Shown: positions 34,262 through 44,722 of the stretch, piece by piece
Position numbering within the stretch: the stretch's first letter is position 1
Layout: every line of letters begins with the position of its first letter
Assembly: GCF_023231945.1 (NCBI RefSeq)
Contig: NZ_JAJLJH010000006.1
Coordinates: 62,001 to 126,000 of the forward strand
DNA: 64,000 nucleotides
From: Scleromatobacter humisilvae
GTDB taxonomy: Bacteria; Pseudomonadota; Gammaproteobacteria; Burkholderiales; Burkholderiaceae_C
Reading direction: 5' to 3'
Made by a program: the position numbers and the translations under genes
The notes under the pieces: model-generated
What the model was told of the DNA's origin: nothing
What the model saw: only the letters and a program-made list of their open reading frames with translations
Databases searched by the model: none

Positions 34262-37186
34262 ATGGACAGCTCGGACAGCAGCGCCGCTCGCATGACCCCG
34301 GCCCGGGCCGACGCGGCGGCGCGCGCGCAGCCGACGGTGCTGGGGTTGGGCGTGCGCTTCGTGATGGTGGCCGCGGGCTACTACCTGACCGCCCGCCTCG
34401 GCCTGCTGATCCCCTACGTCGGCACGCACATCTCGCTCGTGTGGCTGCCCACCGGCATCGCGGTGGCGGCGTTCCGGCGCTGGGGCGCGGGGATGACGCT
34501 CGCGGTGTACGTCGGCGCTGTCGCGGCCAACGCGTCCGTCGGCGGCCCGCTGTGGGTCTCGCTGCTGGTGGGCGTGGGCAACACGGCGGGCACCGCGCTG
34601 GCGGCCTGGCTGCTGCGGCGTGGGGGCTTCGACGACCGCCTGCTGCGCCGGCGCGACGTCACCGTCCTCCTCGGTGCGGTGGCGCTGGGCATGTGCGTCA
34701 CGTCGCTCAATGGCGTCGCCTGGCTGCGCGTGGCCGGCGCGCCCGAGTCGGCGCACTTCGGGCAGGCCTGGCTCGCCTGGTTCGTGGGCGACTCGGTGGG
34801 CGCGCTGCTGGCGGGCGTGCCGCTGATCGCCTGGAGCCGCGACGACGCCGCCAAGGCCTTCCTCGGGCGCGCCGGCGTGGGCAACATGGCGTTGCAGGCG
34901 ATCGTCCTGGCCTGCGGGCTGGCGATCTTCGCGGGCGCTCTCGACAAGGACTCGGCGCTCGTCTTCCCGCTGCTCGCGCTGCCGACCCTCGTGCTGGCGC
35001 TGCTGGCGATGCGCGGCGGGGTCGTGGCGTCGTCCACCGGCGTGCTGGTGCTGGCGATGGCGGCGGCCTGGGGCACCGCGCGCGGTCTCGGGCCGTTCGC
35101 GCTGCGCGACGCGAGTTCGGGCTCGCTCGCGTTGTGGAGCTACGTCACGGCGCAGGCCTGCACCAGCCTGCTGATCAGCGGCATCGGCATGGCGCTGCAA
35201 TCGAGCCGGCGCCAGTTCGCGGCCTTCCTGCAGAACACGCCCGACGGCATCCTGGTGATCGACGAACAGGGCACGCTGCTGCATGCCAACGCCGCCTTTG
35301 CCGCGATGACGGGACTGGACGCCGACGCGCTGCCCGGACACCGCGCGAGCGAGGTGCTGCTCGGCGACGCCCGCGCCGTCGAGGCGCTGATCGCCGACGG
35401 CGCCGCGCCCGCCGTCACCGAGCTGACGCTGCCGCGCGCCGGTCGCGAGCCCTTGCATATCGAATGCGCGGTCGCCCGCTACCAGAAGGCGAGCGGACAC
35501 TGGCAGACGCACGTCATCCTGCGCGACGTCACGCAGGCCAGGCGCGCGCAGGCCCGGCTCGAGACCAGCGAGGCGCGCCTCAAGGCCGTCAGCGACCACG
35601 TGCCGGCGCTGTTCGCCTATGTCGACCGCAGCCAGACCTACCGCTTCGCCAACGCGCACTTCGTGCAGGTCATGGGCGTCGCGCCGGACCAGGTGATCGG
35701 CCGCACGATGCGCGACTTCCTGGGCGAGTCCGCGCACGACGAACTGCGGCCGCACATCGAGGGCGCGCTGCGCGGCGAACGCCAGAAGTTCGAGCGCACC
35801 GGCTGGAAGCAGAACGCGCAGACGCACTTCCTCGCCGAATACGTGCCCGACCGCCGCGCCGACGGCAGCGTCGACGGCTTCTTCCTGATGGTGCTCGACA
35901 TCACCGACCGCCACCGCGCGGAGCTCGCGCTGGCGCGCAGCGAGGCGCTGGTCCGCACGATCGCCAACCAGATGCCGGGACTGATCTCGCGCATGGATCG
36001 CGACTACCGCTACACCTTCGCCAATGCCTACTACGAGCGCTGGTTCGCGCTGGGGGAGTCGCCGGTGGGCAGGACCATCGCCGAGGTGTTCGGCGACGCG
36101 GTGTTCGACCGGGTGCGCGGACGCATCGACGAGGCGCTGGCCGGCCGCGATGTCCGGTTCGACTTCAGCAACACGATGAATCCGCCGGACGCGCCCGCCT
36201 ACATGGAGGTGCACTACGTGCCCGATCGCGACGAGCAGGGCCGCGTGACCGGCGTCTTCAGCCTGGTGACCGACCGCAGCGAGTCGCAGCGCGCGCGCGA
36301 GCGCATCGAGGCCAGCGAGCGCCAGCTGCGCGCGGTGACGGACAACCTGCCGATGCTCGTCACCTACGTCGACGCCGAGGAGCGGCTGCGTTTCATGAAC
36401 GGAACCTTCCACGAGTGGCTGGGCGTGGACCTGGCGAAGTCGGTCGGGCGGCCCCTGGTCGACGTGGTCGGCGCGGAGCACTACGAATCGCGGCGCGAGC
36501 ACCTGCGCGCGGCGCTGGCCGGCAAGCGCGTCGAGTTCGAGGTCGTCTCGCAGACGCTGTCGGGCCCGCGCAACCTGCAGACGGTCTACATCCCGGACGC
36601 GCGTCCCGACGGCAAGGTGCACGGCATCTTCACGCTCAGCACCGACGTGACGGCGTTGAAGAACGTGCAGCAGGAACTGCAGCGGCTGGCGCGCATCGAC
36701 ACGCTCACCGGCCTCGCGAACCGGCGCCAGTTCGACGAGCTGCTGGAGCAGGCGCTGGCGCGCTATCGGCGCACGCAGCGCCCGCTGGCGCTGATCTTCC
36801 TGGACATCGACCACTTCAAGGCGATCAACGACGGCCATGGCCACGGCGTCGGCGACACGGTGCTCAAGGAGTTCGCGGCGCGGCTGCTGCAGAGCCTGCG
36901 CGAGACCGACGTGGCGGCGCGGCTGTCCGGCGACGAGTTCGTCGTCATCCTCGACGGGCTGGCCGCGCGCGACGAGGCCGTCGCCGTCGCCAACAAGCTG
37001 CTGCTGGCGATCCGCGTGCCGATGACCGTCGGCGACAGGACGCTGGACGTGACCGTCAGCATGGGCCTGGCCTACCTGGACGGCTCGGTCGAGGTCGATG
37101 CCAAGGCGCTGATGGTGCGCGCCGACCGCGCGCTGTACCGCGCCAAGGACGGCGGCCGCGATGCGCTGGGCCTGGCGGAAGACTAG
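34262..37186 (+). CDS. MASE1-PAS-GGDEF sensor diguanylate cyclase
   Basis: 974-residue inner-membrane c-di-GMP synthase. From the ATG at 34262 the first 310 residues form a MASE1 sensor with about eight helices (YYLTARLGLLIPYVGTHISLVWLPTGIAVAA is its signature). Four PAS-type segments follow (FLQNTPDGILVID, HVPALFAYVDRSQTYRFAN, NQMPGLISRMDRDYRYTFAN, DNLPMLVTYVDAEERLRFMN). The C-terminal GGDEF domain has LTGLANRRQFDE, DIDHFKAINDGHGHG and the signature SGDEF, plus an RxxD inhibitory site (RETD). Ser for the first Gly is a tolerated change, so the enzyme is probably active. Its stop overlaps that of the next gene within CTAG. Confidence 0.9.
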   Translation: MDSSDSSAARMTPARADAAARAQPTVLGLGVRFVMVAAGYYLTARLGLLIPYVGTHISLVWLPTGIAVAAFRRWGAGMTLAVYVGAVAANASVGGPLWVSLLVGVGNTAGTALAAWLLRRGGFDDRLLRRRDVTVLLGAVALGMCVTSLNGVAWLRVAGAPESAHFGQAWLAWFVGDSVGALLAGVPLIAWSRDDAAKAFLGRAGVGNMALQAIVLACGLAIFAGALDKDSALVFPLLALPTLVLALLAMRGGVVASSTGVLVLAMAAAWGTARGLGPFALRDASSGSLALWSYVTAQACTSLLISGIGMALQSSRRQFAAFLQNTPDGILVIDEQGTLLHANAAFAAMTGLDADALPGHRASEVLLGDARAVEALIADGAAPAVTELTLPRAGREPLHIECAVARYQKASGHWQTHVILRDVTQARRAQARLETSEARLKAVSDHVPALFAYVDRSQTYRFANAHFVQVMGVAPDQVIGRTMRDFLGESAHDELRPHIEGALRGERQKFERTGWKQNAQTHFLAEYVPDRRADGSVDGFFLMVLDITDRHRAELALARSEALVRTIANQMPGLISRMDRDYRYTFANAYYERWFALGESPVGRTIAEVFGDAVFDRVRGRIDEALAGRDVRFDFSNTMNPPDAPAYMEVHYVPDRDEQGRVTGVFSLVTDRSESQRARERIEASERQLRAVTDNLPMLVTYVDAEERLRFMNGTFHEWLGVDLAKSVGRPLVDVVGAEHYESRREHLRAALAGKRVEFEVVSQTLSGPRNLQTVYIPDARPDGKVHGIFTLSTDVTALKNVQQELQRLARIDTLTGLANRRQFDELLEQALARYRRTQRPLALIFLDIDHFKAINDGHGHGVGDTVLKEFAARLLQSLRETDVAARLSGDEFVVILDGLAARDEAVAVANKLLLAIRVPMTVGDRTLDVTVSMGLAYLDGSVEVDAKALMVRADRALYRAKDGGRDALGLAED

Positions 37187-38865
37187 TCCGACGCCTCGCG
37201 CCGGATCAGCGAGAGGATCTTCGCCTGCGGCGCGGCGTCCGCCCCCGCGTCGCCACGCAGCGCGCTCGGCGCGCCCTTGGGCAGCGTCAGCGAGACGGTG
37301 GTGCCCGCGCCGGCCGCGCTCTCGAGCGTCGCGTTGCCGCCCGACTGCTTGACGAAGCCGTAGACGGTCGACAGGCCCAGCCCCGTTCCCTTGCCGGCCG
37401 GCTTGGTCGTGAAGAACGGCTCCCAGGCGCGCGCCAGCACCTCGGGGGTCATGCCGGTGCCGGTATCGACGAAGTCGATGCGCACGCAGTCGGCGACGCT
37501 GCCGTCGTCGCGCGCGGCCTGCGCGTTCGCGGTGACGATGCGCAGCACGCCGCCATCGGGCATCGCGTCGCGCGCGTTCATGATCAGGTTGAGGATTGCC
37601 GAGTCGAGTTCGTTGGCGTCGGTCACGATCGGCCAGAGCTCGGGCGCGAGCGCCAGCTCCAGCGTCATCAGGCCGACCGCGCCGCGCGTCATCTCGGCGA
37701 TGTCGCTGATGCGGGCGTTGAGGTCGACCGTCTCGAAGTGCAGGGGCTGGCGCTTGGCGAAGGTGAGCAGCTGGCGCGTCAGCTTGGTGCCGCGCGCGGT
37801 GGCCCGCAGCGCCGATTCGGCGCGCTGGCGCGAGAAGTCGTCGGGCGCGCGTCGACGGATCAGCTCGAGCTCGTTGGTGAGCAGCTGCAGGATGTTGCCG
37901 AAATCGTGCGCCACGCCGCCGGTCAGCTGGCCCAGGCCCTCGAGCTTCTGGCCCTGCAGCATCGCGCGCTCCGCGCGTTGTCGCGCGGCCAGTTCCACCG
38001 TCAGCGCCGACGCGCTCTGCGCGGCCGCGCGCGCGATCTCGTGGATGTGGTGCTGGTAGGCCATCAGCAGCGTGGCCGCGGACGCGAGCGCCTCGAAGCG
38101 GCCGACGTACCAGCCCACGCTGTTGCGATAGCCGCCCAGCATCGTGACGAGGTTGTCGAACACCAGCGCCACCAGCGACACCACCAGCCACAGCGACAGC
38201 ACGGTGCCGCCGCGCGTCACGGCCCACACCGCGGCCGCCGCCGCCGCGCTGAGCAGCGTGACGAAGGGCGCGACGCCGGTGGTGGTGATCAGCGAGAAGT
38301 CGGCGCCGTGATTGAGCACCGGCAGGTCGTCATGGAAGTGCGTGACGAGCAGCAGCACCCCGAAGAACGCGAAGGCGGCGCCGGAGAACGTCAGCGTCGA
38401 CGTCGTGCGCCGCGCGTCGGCGTCGGGCGCGCCGCCCGGGAAGCGCTTGTGCACGCCCGCGAACAGCAGCGCGAACAGCGGCGGGCCGAGGTGCCACCAC
38501 ATCCACAGGTGGATCGTCGTCTGGTCGCCGCCGATCAGCCGCGCCGGCCCGACCATGCCCGGTGCCGACAGCAGCTGCGCGACCAGGATCAGCGCCGTCC
38601 ACAGGGCGCCGGCAGCCAGCACGAGCGTCGACGGCCGGCCACCGTGCCGGTAGTCGCCGAACAGCAGCCAGGCCGTCAGCGCGTAGCAGAACGCGGTGAT
38701 CGTCTGGTAGGCCGGGAAGAAGGCCGGCACATTGGGCCAGGCCGTGGACGCGAACGGCGCGAACAGGGCCGTGATCGCGGCGAAGGCCAGGCAGACGAGC
38801 AGGGCGGCATGTCGATGCGCAGGGGTCGCGGGTGCTTCGGTCAGCGTGATTCCGGCATCGGGCAT
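37183..38865 (-). CDS. Membrane sensor histidine kinase
   Basis: 560-residue kinase. The first 280 residues carry seven or eight helices that form a sensor of MASE4-like appearance (FPAYQTITAFCYALTAWLLFGDYRHG, LFAGVHKRFP, GWYVGRFEALASAATLL). The phospho-acceptor His lies in LGQLTGGVAHDFGNILQ. The ATPase domain has the N box (LNLIMNARDAMPDGG), DTGTGM and the GKGTGLGLSTVYGFVKQSGG segment. There is no receiver domain and no response regulator gene next door, so its partner is elsewhere. It is convergent with the MASE1-GGDEF gene, their stop codons sharing CTAG (37183-37186). Confidence 0.88.
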   Translation of the reverse strand: MPDAGITLTEAPATPAHRHAALLVCLAFAAITALFAPFASTAWPNVPAFFPAYQTITAFCYALTAWLLFGDYRHGGRPSTLVLAAGALWTALILVAQLLSAPGMVGPARLIGGDQTTIHLWMWWHLGPPLFALLFAGVHKRFPGGAPDADARRTTSTLTFSGAAFAFFGVLLLVTHFHDDLPVLNHGADFSLITTTGVAPFVTLLSAAAAAAVWAVTRGGTVLSLWLVVSLVALVFDNLVTMLGGYRNSVGWYVGRFEALASAATLLMAYQHHIHEIARAAAQSASALTVELAARQRAERAMLQGQKLEGLGQLTGGVAHDFGNILQLLTNELELIRRRAPDDFSRQRAESALRATARGTKLTRQLLTFAKRQPLHFETVDLNARISDIAEMTRGAVGLMTLELALAPELWPIVTDANELDSAILNLIMNARDAMPDGGVLRIVTANAQAARDDGSVADCVRIDFVDTGTGMTPEVLARAWEPFFTTKPAGKGTGLGLSTVYGFVKQSGGNATLESAAGAGTTVSLTLPKGAPSALRGDAGADAAPQAKILSLIRREASD

Positions 38866-38983
38866 GCGGCACTCGGGGGTAGGGCTTGCCGCATCCTACG
38901 CTGCCAGGCAGCCGCCGGGCGGCAATGCCCGACCGCCGTCGTGGCCGTCACCCGTTTGCGGTAGGCCTCGGCCTGGCCCCGGG

Positions 38984-40546
38984 CTATTCGGCCAGCTTGA
39001 ACACCCGGACGGCCTCGGCGAGATTGGCCGCCTGCGTGCGCAGGCTCTCGGCGGCCGCGGCGCTTTCCTCCACCAGCGCGGCGTTCTGCTGCGTCACCTG
39101 ATCGAGCTGGGCGACGGCGTCGCCCACCTGGCCGATGCCGATGGACTGCTCGCCCGCGCCGCTCGAGATCTCCGTGATCAGCGAGCTCACGCGCTTCACC
39201 TGCGCGACGATGTCGGCCATCGACGTGCCGGCGATGTCGACCTGGCGCGCGCCGGCCTCCACCTTCTCGACGCTTGCGACGATCAGCGACTTGATCTGCC
39301 TGGCGGCTTCAGCCGAGCGGCTCGCCAGGCTGCGCACCTCGCTGGCGACGACCGCGAAGCCGCGGCCCTGCTCGCCGGCGCGCGCCGCTTCCACGGCCGC
39401 ATTCAGCGCCAGGATGTTGGTCTGGAACGCGATGCCGTCGATGACGCCGATGATGTCGGCGATCTTCCTGGACGATGCGGCGATGTCCTGCATCGTGTCG
39501 ACGACGGTGCCCACCACCTCGCCGCCCTTGACCGCCGCGGCCGACGCGCCCGCGGCCAGCGCGCTCGCGTGGCCGGCGGTCTCGGCGCTGGTCCGGACGG
39601 TGCCCGAGAGCTGCTCCATCGACGCCGCGGTCTGCTGCAGGTTGCTCGCCTGCTCCTCGGTGCGCTGGCTCAGGTCGGCGTTGCCGGTGGCGATCTGCGC
39701 CGAGCCGGTGGCGATCGACTCGCTGCTCGCGCGCACCTGGCCGACGATCTGCGCGAGGCTGTCGTTCATCCGCGAGAGCGCCCGCAGCAGCTGCGCGGTC
39801 TCGTCCTCGCCGCGCACCACGATGCGCGAGCTGAGGTCGCCGGCGGCCACCGTGGCGGCGACTTCGACGGCGCGGCCGATCGGGCCGGTGATCGAGCGCG
39901 TGATCGTCACGGCCGCGAAGCTGCCGAGCGCGAGCGCCGCGACGACCATGGCGATCAGCGTCAGCTTCGCATTGGCGTAGGTCTCGCTGGACGCCCTGGT
40001 CTCGTTGTCCGACAAGTGCACGTTGTAGTCCCACCAGTCCTGCACGGCGGCGTCGATGCTGGCGAAGGCCTTGGCCGACGCCCCGTTCATCATCGCGGCG
40101 GCCTGGGTCAGCTTGGCCGGATCGGTGCTGGTCTGCTCCGACAGCGGACGCAGTTGCTCCCAGACGGCGTAGTACGACACGAGCGCGGCGCGCACCTTGT
40201 CGAGGCGGCGCTTGTCCTCGGCGTCGGAGACATCGTCCTTCTCGTACTTGTCGAGCAGGTCGGCGGTCGTCTTGCGGAAGCCGACGATCAGCGCCTGCTC
40301 CTTGTCCATCTCCGCCTTGTCCGCCGACAGGATGTGGCGGAACTCGGCGCGGCGTTCCGACGACAGCGCGAGGCTGACCTGGTGCTGCGCCGCGAACGAC
40401 GGCACGAGGTCGGTGGCGTATTCGGCGGTGTTGGCCGCGAGCTTGCCCATCTGCCAGGCCGCGACGCCGGCCATGATCGCGAGCAGGCTCAGCACGAGGC
40501 CGAACGCCAATGCCAGTCGCGGCCCGATCCTGAGTTTGCTGAACAT
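38984..40546 (-). CDS. Methyl-accepting chemotaxis protein (4HB sensor)
   Basis: 520-residue chemoreceptor from the ATG at 40546 ([16 protein letters not shown]). Two membrane helices (near residues 8-28 and 191-211) bound a periplasmic four-helix-bundle sensor with little sequence conservation. The HAMP domain follows ([23 protein letters not shown]). The signalling hairpin is well kept: [59 protein letters not shown]. There is no CheR-binding pentapeptide at the C-terminus. The signalling domain is close to that of the receptor at 53043-54911. Confidence 0.93.
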   Translation of the reverse strand: MFSKLRIGPRLALAFGLVLSLLAIMAGVAAWQMGKLAANTAEYATDLVPSFAAQHQVSLALSSERRAEFRHILSADKAEMDKEQALIVGFRKTTADLLDKYEKDDVSDAEDKRRLDKVRAALVSYYAVWEQLRPLSEQTSTDPAKLTQAAAMMNGASAKAFASIDAAVQDWWDYNVHLSDNETRASSETYANAKLTLIAMVVAALALGSFAAVTITRSITGPIGRAVEVAATVAAGDLSSRIVVRGEDETAQLLRALSRMNDSLAQIVGQVRASSESIATGSAQIATGNADLSQRTEEQASNLQQTAASMEQLSGTVRTSAETAGHASALAAGASAAAVKGGEVVGTVVDTMQDIAASSRKIADIIGVIDGIAFQTNILALNAAVEAARAGEQGRGFAVVASEVRSLASRSAEAARQIKSLIVASVEKVEAGARQVDIAGTSMADIVAQVKRVSSLITEISSGAGEQSIGIGQVGDAVAQLDQVTQQNAALVEESAAAAESLRTQAANLAEAVRVFKLAE

Positions 40547-40754
40547 GTACTGCCTGCGGAGTGTTGGTGATGCAGGCCTGGACTTCGACGTGTCCCGGCG
40601 CGACATGAGGGTCGATTCAGCGAGCGGTCAGCGCGCGTTCAGCGACGAAACCCTGGCGACAGCTCGATGAAAGGGCGGTTGTGCGCCGCTCGCGTCGCCG
40701 GCCTGGGAATGTTGATTGCTGCCGCGCCGTCGCTTGCATTCAAAGGAGACTCGT

Positions 40755-41123
40755 ATGGCAACGTATGGCAAGAAGGCCGGCGACAAGGTCGAGGCCGCGA
40801 TGGACGAACGCAAGAAGGGCACGCTCAAGAGCGGCCGATCGGGCAAGACGGTGACGAGCCGCAAGCAGGCGATCGCGATCGGGTTGTCGGAGGCGCGCAA
40901 GGAAGGCGCCAAGGTGCCCGCGAAGAAGGCGCCTGCCAGGAAGGCCGCCGCCAGGAAGGCACCGGCCAAGAAGGCACCGGCCAGGAAGGCTCCTGCGAAA
41001 AGGACTGTGGCGAAGAAAGCGCCTGCCAAGAAGGCCGCCGCCAGGAAGGCGCCCGCAAGAAAGGCTGCGGCCAGGAAGGCGCCTGCCAGGAAGCCCGCGG
41101 GCAAGACGACGAAGTCGTCCTGA
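40755..41123 (+). CDS. Histone H1-like DUF6496-type DNA-binding protein
   Basis: 122-residue very basic protein from the ATG at 40755, with AAAGGAG eight bases upstream. The N-terminal 60 residues ([45 protein letters not shown]) match DUF6496. The rest is a low-complexity tail built from [16 protein letters not shown]-like units, as in eukaryotic histone H1 and the bacterial H1-like proteins of Bordetella and Chlamydia. It likely binds and compacts DNA. The DNA of the tail is itself a repeat of AGGAAGGC(G/A)CC(T/C)GCC units, so copy number may vary between strains. It stands alone, six bases from the convergent kinase gene. Confidence 0.85.
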   Translation: MATYGKKAGDKVEAAMDERKKGTLKSGRSGKTVTSRKQAIAIGLSEARKEGAKVPAKKAPARKAAARKAPAKKAPARKAPAKRTVAKKAPAKKAAARKAPARKAAARKAPARKPAGKTTKSS

Positions 41124-41129
41124 CGCGGC

Positions 41130-43151
41130 TCAGGATCGGCCCACCAGGTCCGCGACCAGCAGCACCAGTTCCGCGACGTCGAAGGGCTTGGACAGGTGCG
41201 CCTGGAAGCCCGCGACCAGCGAACGCTTGCGATCCTCGGCGCGGGCGAACGCGGTCAGCGCGAGCGCGGGGATGCGCGAGTCGCGCGGCTCGTTCGCCCG
41301 CAGCGTGCGCATCATCTGGTAGCCGTCCATGCCCGGCATGCCGACGTCGCTGACGATGACGGTGGGCCGCGAGCCGCGCAGGGCGGCGAGCGCGGCGGCG
41401 GCGGAGTCGAAGGACGCCACGACCGCGCCCTGGTCCGCAAGCACGCGCGTCAGCAGCTCGCGTGCGTCGGGTTCGTCGTCGATCACGAACGCGTGCACGC
41501 CGTCGAGCCGGGGCAGCACGACGCCGTCCGGCTCGTTCGCCTCGGTTGTCGGATGCGTGCGCTCGCGTTCCGTCTCGACCTGCATGATCGACAGCGGCAG
41601 CTCGACGAAGAACGTCGAGCCCTGTCCCTCGCCGGGACTCGCCGCGCGGATGATGCCGCCGTGCAGTTCCACCAGCTGCCGGCAGATCGCCAGGCCGAGG
41701 CCGAGGCCGCCATGCGTGCGCGTGGTCGAGCTGTCGCGTTGCGAGAAGCGGTCGAACACCTGGCCGATGAAACTCTCGGGGATGCCCATGCCGTTGTCGG
41801 CCACGCTCAGCTCGATGTGGGAGTTCACGCGCTGCAGCAGCACCTGGACCTGGCCGCCCTTGGGCGTGAACTTGATCGCGTTGGTCAGCAGGTTCCAGAT
41901 GACCTGCTGCAGGCGCCCCGCGTCGCCGTTGACCATCATGCGCGACGGATCGAGCAGGCTGCGCAGCTTGATGTTCTTGGCCGCGGCCGTCGGCGTGGCG
42001 GAATCGACGGCGGCCTGCACGATGTCCAGCATCGAGACCTGCTGCAGGTCGAGCCGCATCTTGCCCGTCATGATGCGGCTCAGGTCGAGCAGGTCGTCGA
42101 TCAGCTGCACCTGCGCGCGCGCATTGCGGTCGATGACCTCGATGGCGCGGCGTTGATCCTCGGGGCTGGTGCCGAGTCCCTTGAGCAGGATCTGCGTCCA
42201 TCCGAGGATCGAGCTGAGCGGCGTGCGCAGCTCGTGCGACAGCGTGGCGAGGAATTCGTCCTTGATGCGCGTGGCCCGCTGCGCCGCCATGCGGGCGTTG
42301 CGTTCGGCGTCGAGGATCTCCTCGCGCTGCTGGTTCGCGGTCTCGATGGCCTCGACGCGCTTGCTCTGCGTCATGTCGCGCGTGAGCTTGGCGAAGCCGA
42401 TCAGGCGCCCCGACTCGTCGCGCATCGCCGTGATCGTGACGTTGGCCCAGAAGGCGGTGCCGTCCTTGCGCAGGCGCCAGCCGGTGTCCACGAAGCGGCC
42501 GGTCTCGGCGGCCACGCGCAGTTCGTGCTCGGGCCAGCCGCTGTCCTTGGCGTCCTGCGGGTAGAAGATCGAGAAGTGCTGGCCGATGATCTCGTCGACG
42601 CCGTAGCCCTTGATCCGCTGCGCGCCCACGTTCCAGGTCGCGACGCGGCCGTTGACGTCCAGCATGAAGATCGCGTAGTCCTCCACGCCCTCGACCATCA
42701 GCCGGAAGCGCTCCTCGCTCTGGCGCAACTCTTCCTCGTGGTGGCGCCGCTGCGTGAGGTCGCGCGTGACCTTGGCGTAGCCGACCAGCTCGCCGGATCC
42801 GTCGCGCATCGCCGTGATGACGACGTTGGCCCAGAACAGCGATCCGTCCTTGCGCACGCGCCAGCCCTCGTCCTCGAACGAGCCCTCGCGGGCCGCGACC
42901 TCCAGCTCCTCGGCCGGCAGCCCGCGCGCCAGCGCCTCGGGCGGATAGAAGCGCGAGAAATGGCTGCCGATGATCTCGTCGGCGCGATAGCCCTTGAAGC
43001 GCTCCGCGCCGGCGTTCCAGGTCAGCACGTGCCCCTGCTTGTCCAGCATGAAGATCGCGTAGTCGCGCACGCTCTCGACCAGCAGGCGAAAGCGCTCCTC
43101 GCTGCGGATCAGATCGTCGCCCGCGAGCGGGGGCCTGGTGTCAAGAGTCAT
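41130..43151 (-). CDS. Soluble PAS-PAS hybrid histidine kinase
   Basis: 673-residue hybrid kinase with no membrane helix. Two similar PAS/PAC domains (about 20-140 and 148-265) share the pattern [19 protein letters not shown] and [21 protein letters not shown]. The HisKA domain has the acceptor His in [16 protein letters not shown]; the ATPase domain has [20 protein letters not shown] and [22 protein letters not shown]-terminal receiver domain has the acidic pair in FVIDDEPDA and the phospho-Asp in [10 protein letters not shown], with Lys in LSKPFD. The output protein is not adjacent. It is divergent from the glycosyltransferase gene, with 252 bases between. Confidence 0.92.
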   Translation of the reverse strand: MTLDTRPPLAGDDLIRSEERFRLLVESVRDYAIFMLDKQGHVLTWNAGAERFKGYRADEIIGSHFSRFYPPEALARGLPAEELEVAAREGSFEDEGWRVRKDGSLFWANVVITAMRDGSGELVGYAKVTRDLTQRRHHEEELRQSEERFRLMVEGVEDYAIFMLDVNGRVATWNVGAQRIKGYGVDEIIGQHFSIFYPQDAKDSGWPEHELRVAAETGRFVDTGWRLRKDGTAFWANVTITAMRDESGRLIGFAKLTRDMTQSKRVEAIETANQQREEILDAERNARMAAQRATRIKDEFLATLSHELRTPLSSILGWTQILLKGLGTSPEDQRRAIEVIDRNARAQVQLIDDLLDLSRIMTGKMRLDLQQVSMLDIVQAAVDSATPTAAAKNIKLRSLLDPSRMMVNGDAGRLQQVIWNLLTNAIKFTPKGGQVQVLLQRVNSHIELSVADNGMGIPESFIGQVFDRFSQRDSSTTRTHGGLGLGLAICRQLVELHGGIIRAASPGEGQGSTFFVELPLSIMQVETERERTHPTTEANEPDGVVLPRLDGVHAFVIDDEPDARELLTRVLADQGAVVASFDSAAAALAALRGSRPTVIVSDVGMPGMDGYQMMRTLRANEPRDSRIPALALTAFARAEDRKRSLVAGFQAHLSKPFDVAELVLLVADLVGRS

Positions 43152-43403
43152 TGCGCATCGCCTTCGAAGCTCCCGGACTGTTCGCCAACGTCGGCATCCG
43201 GGGCGCCGATTCGAGCGGACAGGACATCTTGGGACGCTTCCCGCTCAACGGGATGTGAGGGCGGGCGGCGCTTGCGGAGCGCGTGGCGATGGATCATCGA
43301 GGTTCGCCAGCAATAAGCGCTCCCGCCCCGCCGGCGCCGGCCGAGGCATGATGTTTGCCGCGCGCTCCCCCGGTCATCCAACCATCCTTGGGGAGTTCCT
43401 GAC

Positions 43404-44702
43404 ATGCAGACGTGCACGCCCGACCGGCCATCCCTCTCGAGGCCGGCACGGCCGCCGCTCATCGTGTTCTCGCACGTGCGCTGGAGCTTCGTCCACCAGC
43501 GCCCGCAGCACTTGCTGACGCGGCTGGCAGCCTGGTTCGACGTCCACGTCGTCGAGGAGCCCGTGTTTGCCGACGCCGAACCCGCGCTGATGAGCGCGAC
43601 TCACCAGAACGGCGTCGAGGTGCTGACGCCGCGCACCAAGGAGTTCGCGTCAGGCTTCCACGATTCGCAGCTGGCCGCGCTGCGGCCGCTGATCGCCGAT
43701 TTCATGGCCTCGCGCGGGCTGCAGGAGCCGCTCGTGTGGCTGACCACGCCGCTGGCGTTGCCGCTGGTGGCCGACCTCGAGCCGCGCGCCGTCGTCTACG
43801 ACTGCATGGACGACGTCGCCTCGCCGCGCGTCGCGTTGCCCGGGCTCGCCGCGCGCGACAAGGCGCTGATGGCGCTCGCCGACATCGTCCTGACCGGCGG
43901 CCCGTCGCTGCACGAGTCGCGCCAGGGCCAGCATTCCAACCTGCACTGCCTGCCCGGCGCCGTCGACGCCGCGCACTTCGCGCCGGAGCATCTCGACGGC
44001 GACGACGTCGAGAGCAGCGTCGCCGCCGAACTGCATCGCGGCATGCCGCGTCCGCGCCTGGGCTTCTTCGGCGTGGTCGACGAGCGCCTCGATGCCGAGC
44101 TCGTCGCCGCGATCGCCGACCGGCGACCCGGCTGGCAGGTCGTGATCGTCGGCCCGGTCGTCGGGCGCGATCCGGCGGCGCTGCCGCGGCGTCCCAACCT
44201 GCGCTGGGCCGGCCTGCAGCGCCACGAGGCCTTGCCGCACCTCATGTCGCACTGGGACGTCTGCCTGCTGCCGTTCGCGCGCAGCGAGGCGACGCGCCTG
44301 CTCCACCCGTCGCAGACGCTCGAATACCTGGCCGGCGGCAAGCCCGTGGTGGGCACACCCGTGCCCGACCTCGTCTCGCTGCATGCCGACGTGGTGCGCA
44401 TCGCCGAAGATGCTGACGGCTTCGTCGCCGCCATCGACGACCTGCTGGCCGAGCCGGCTCCGGCCCGTGCCGAATGGCGCGCGCGCGCCCGGGCGCTGGT
44501 CGATGCGCGCTCGTGGGACCGCAACGCGGACATCGTCGCGGCCATGCTGCTCGAGTTCGCGCCGTCGGCTCCTGCCTTGCCGACCGTGCTGCACGAGCCG
44601 CTCGCCGGTTCGACGCCGCTCGTCACGACGCAGGACGATCCGGCGGCGATCGCGCTGCCGGTCGAGCGCGTCGAGCACCCGGCACCGTCGTTGCCGATGT
44701 GA
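43404..44702 (+). CDS. Glycosyltransferase, GT4-like fold
   Basis: 432-residue predicted glycosyltransferase. The N-terminal half begins LIVFSHVRWSFVHQRPQHLLTRLA, typical of a group of GT-B enzymes that handle UDP-sugars; YDCMDD (about residue 135) is another mark. The C-terminal half has LGFFGVVDERLD, VIVGPVVGRDP, LRWAGLQRHEALPHLMSHWDVCLLPF and KPVVGTPVPDL, a donor-site pattern of glycosyltransferase group 1. The last 50 residues are a disordered Pro/Ala-rich tail. No capsule or exopolysaccharide cluster lies nearby, so the acceptor is unknown. Confidence 0.82.
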   Translation: MQTCTPDRPSLSRPARPPLIVFSHVRWSFVHQRPQHLLTRLAAWFDVHVVEEPVFADAEPALMSATHQNGVEVLTPRTKEFASGFHDSQLAALRPLIADFMASRGLQEPLVWLTTPLALPLVADLEPRAVVYDCMDDVASPRVALPGLAARDKALMALADIVLTGGPSLHESRQGQHSNLHCLPGAVDAAHFAPEHLDGDDVESSVAAELHRGMPRPRLGFFGVVDERLDAELVAAIADRRPGWQVVIVGPVVGRDPAALPRRPNLRWAGLQRHEALPHLMSHWDVCLLPFARSEATRLLHPSQTLEYLAGGKPVVGTPVPDLVSLHADVVRIAEDADGFVAAIDDLLAEPAPARAEWRARARALVDARSWDRNADIVAAMLLEFAPSAPALPTVLHEPLAGSTPLVTTQDDPAAIALPVERVEHPAPSLPM

Positions 44703-44722
44703 GGCGTCGGCGCGCCGCCTCA
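44700..44722. terminator. Hairpin joining two convergent stop codons
   Basis: TGAGGCG (44700-44706) pairs exactly with CGCCTCA (44716-44722). The left arm starts with the stop codon of the glycosyltransferase gene and the right arm ends with that of the convergent TetR gene, so one hairpin serves both 3' ends. No T run follows on either strand. Confidence 0.5.

Noticed and set aside
34112-38227. A 1371-codon minus-strand open frame opposite the MASE1-GGDEF gene
   Set aside because: Antisense shadow: composition is that of complementary third-position GC, no motif, no ribosome site.
33064-38964. A very long plus-strand open frame covering the 5'-nucleotidase, cyclase and kinase region
   Set aside because: Its residues are Arg/Ala/Gly-rich with no domain; it is a high-GC shadow of genes in other frames.
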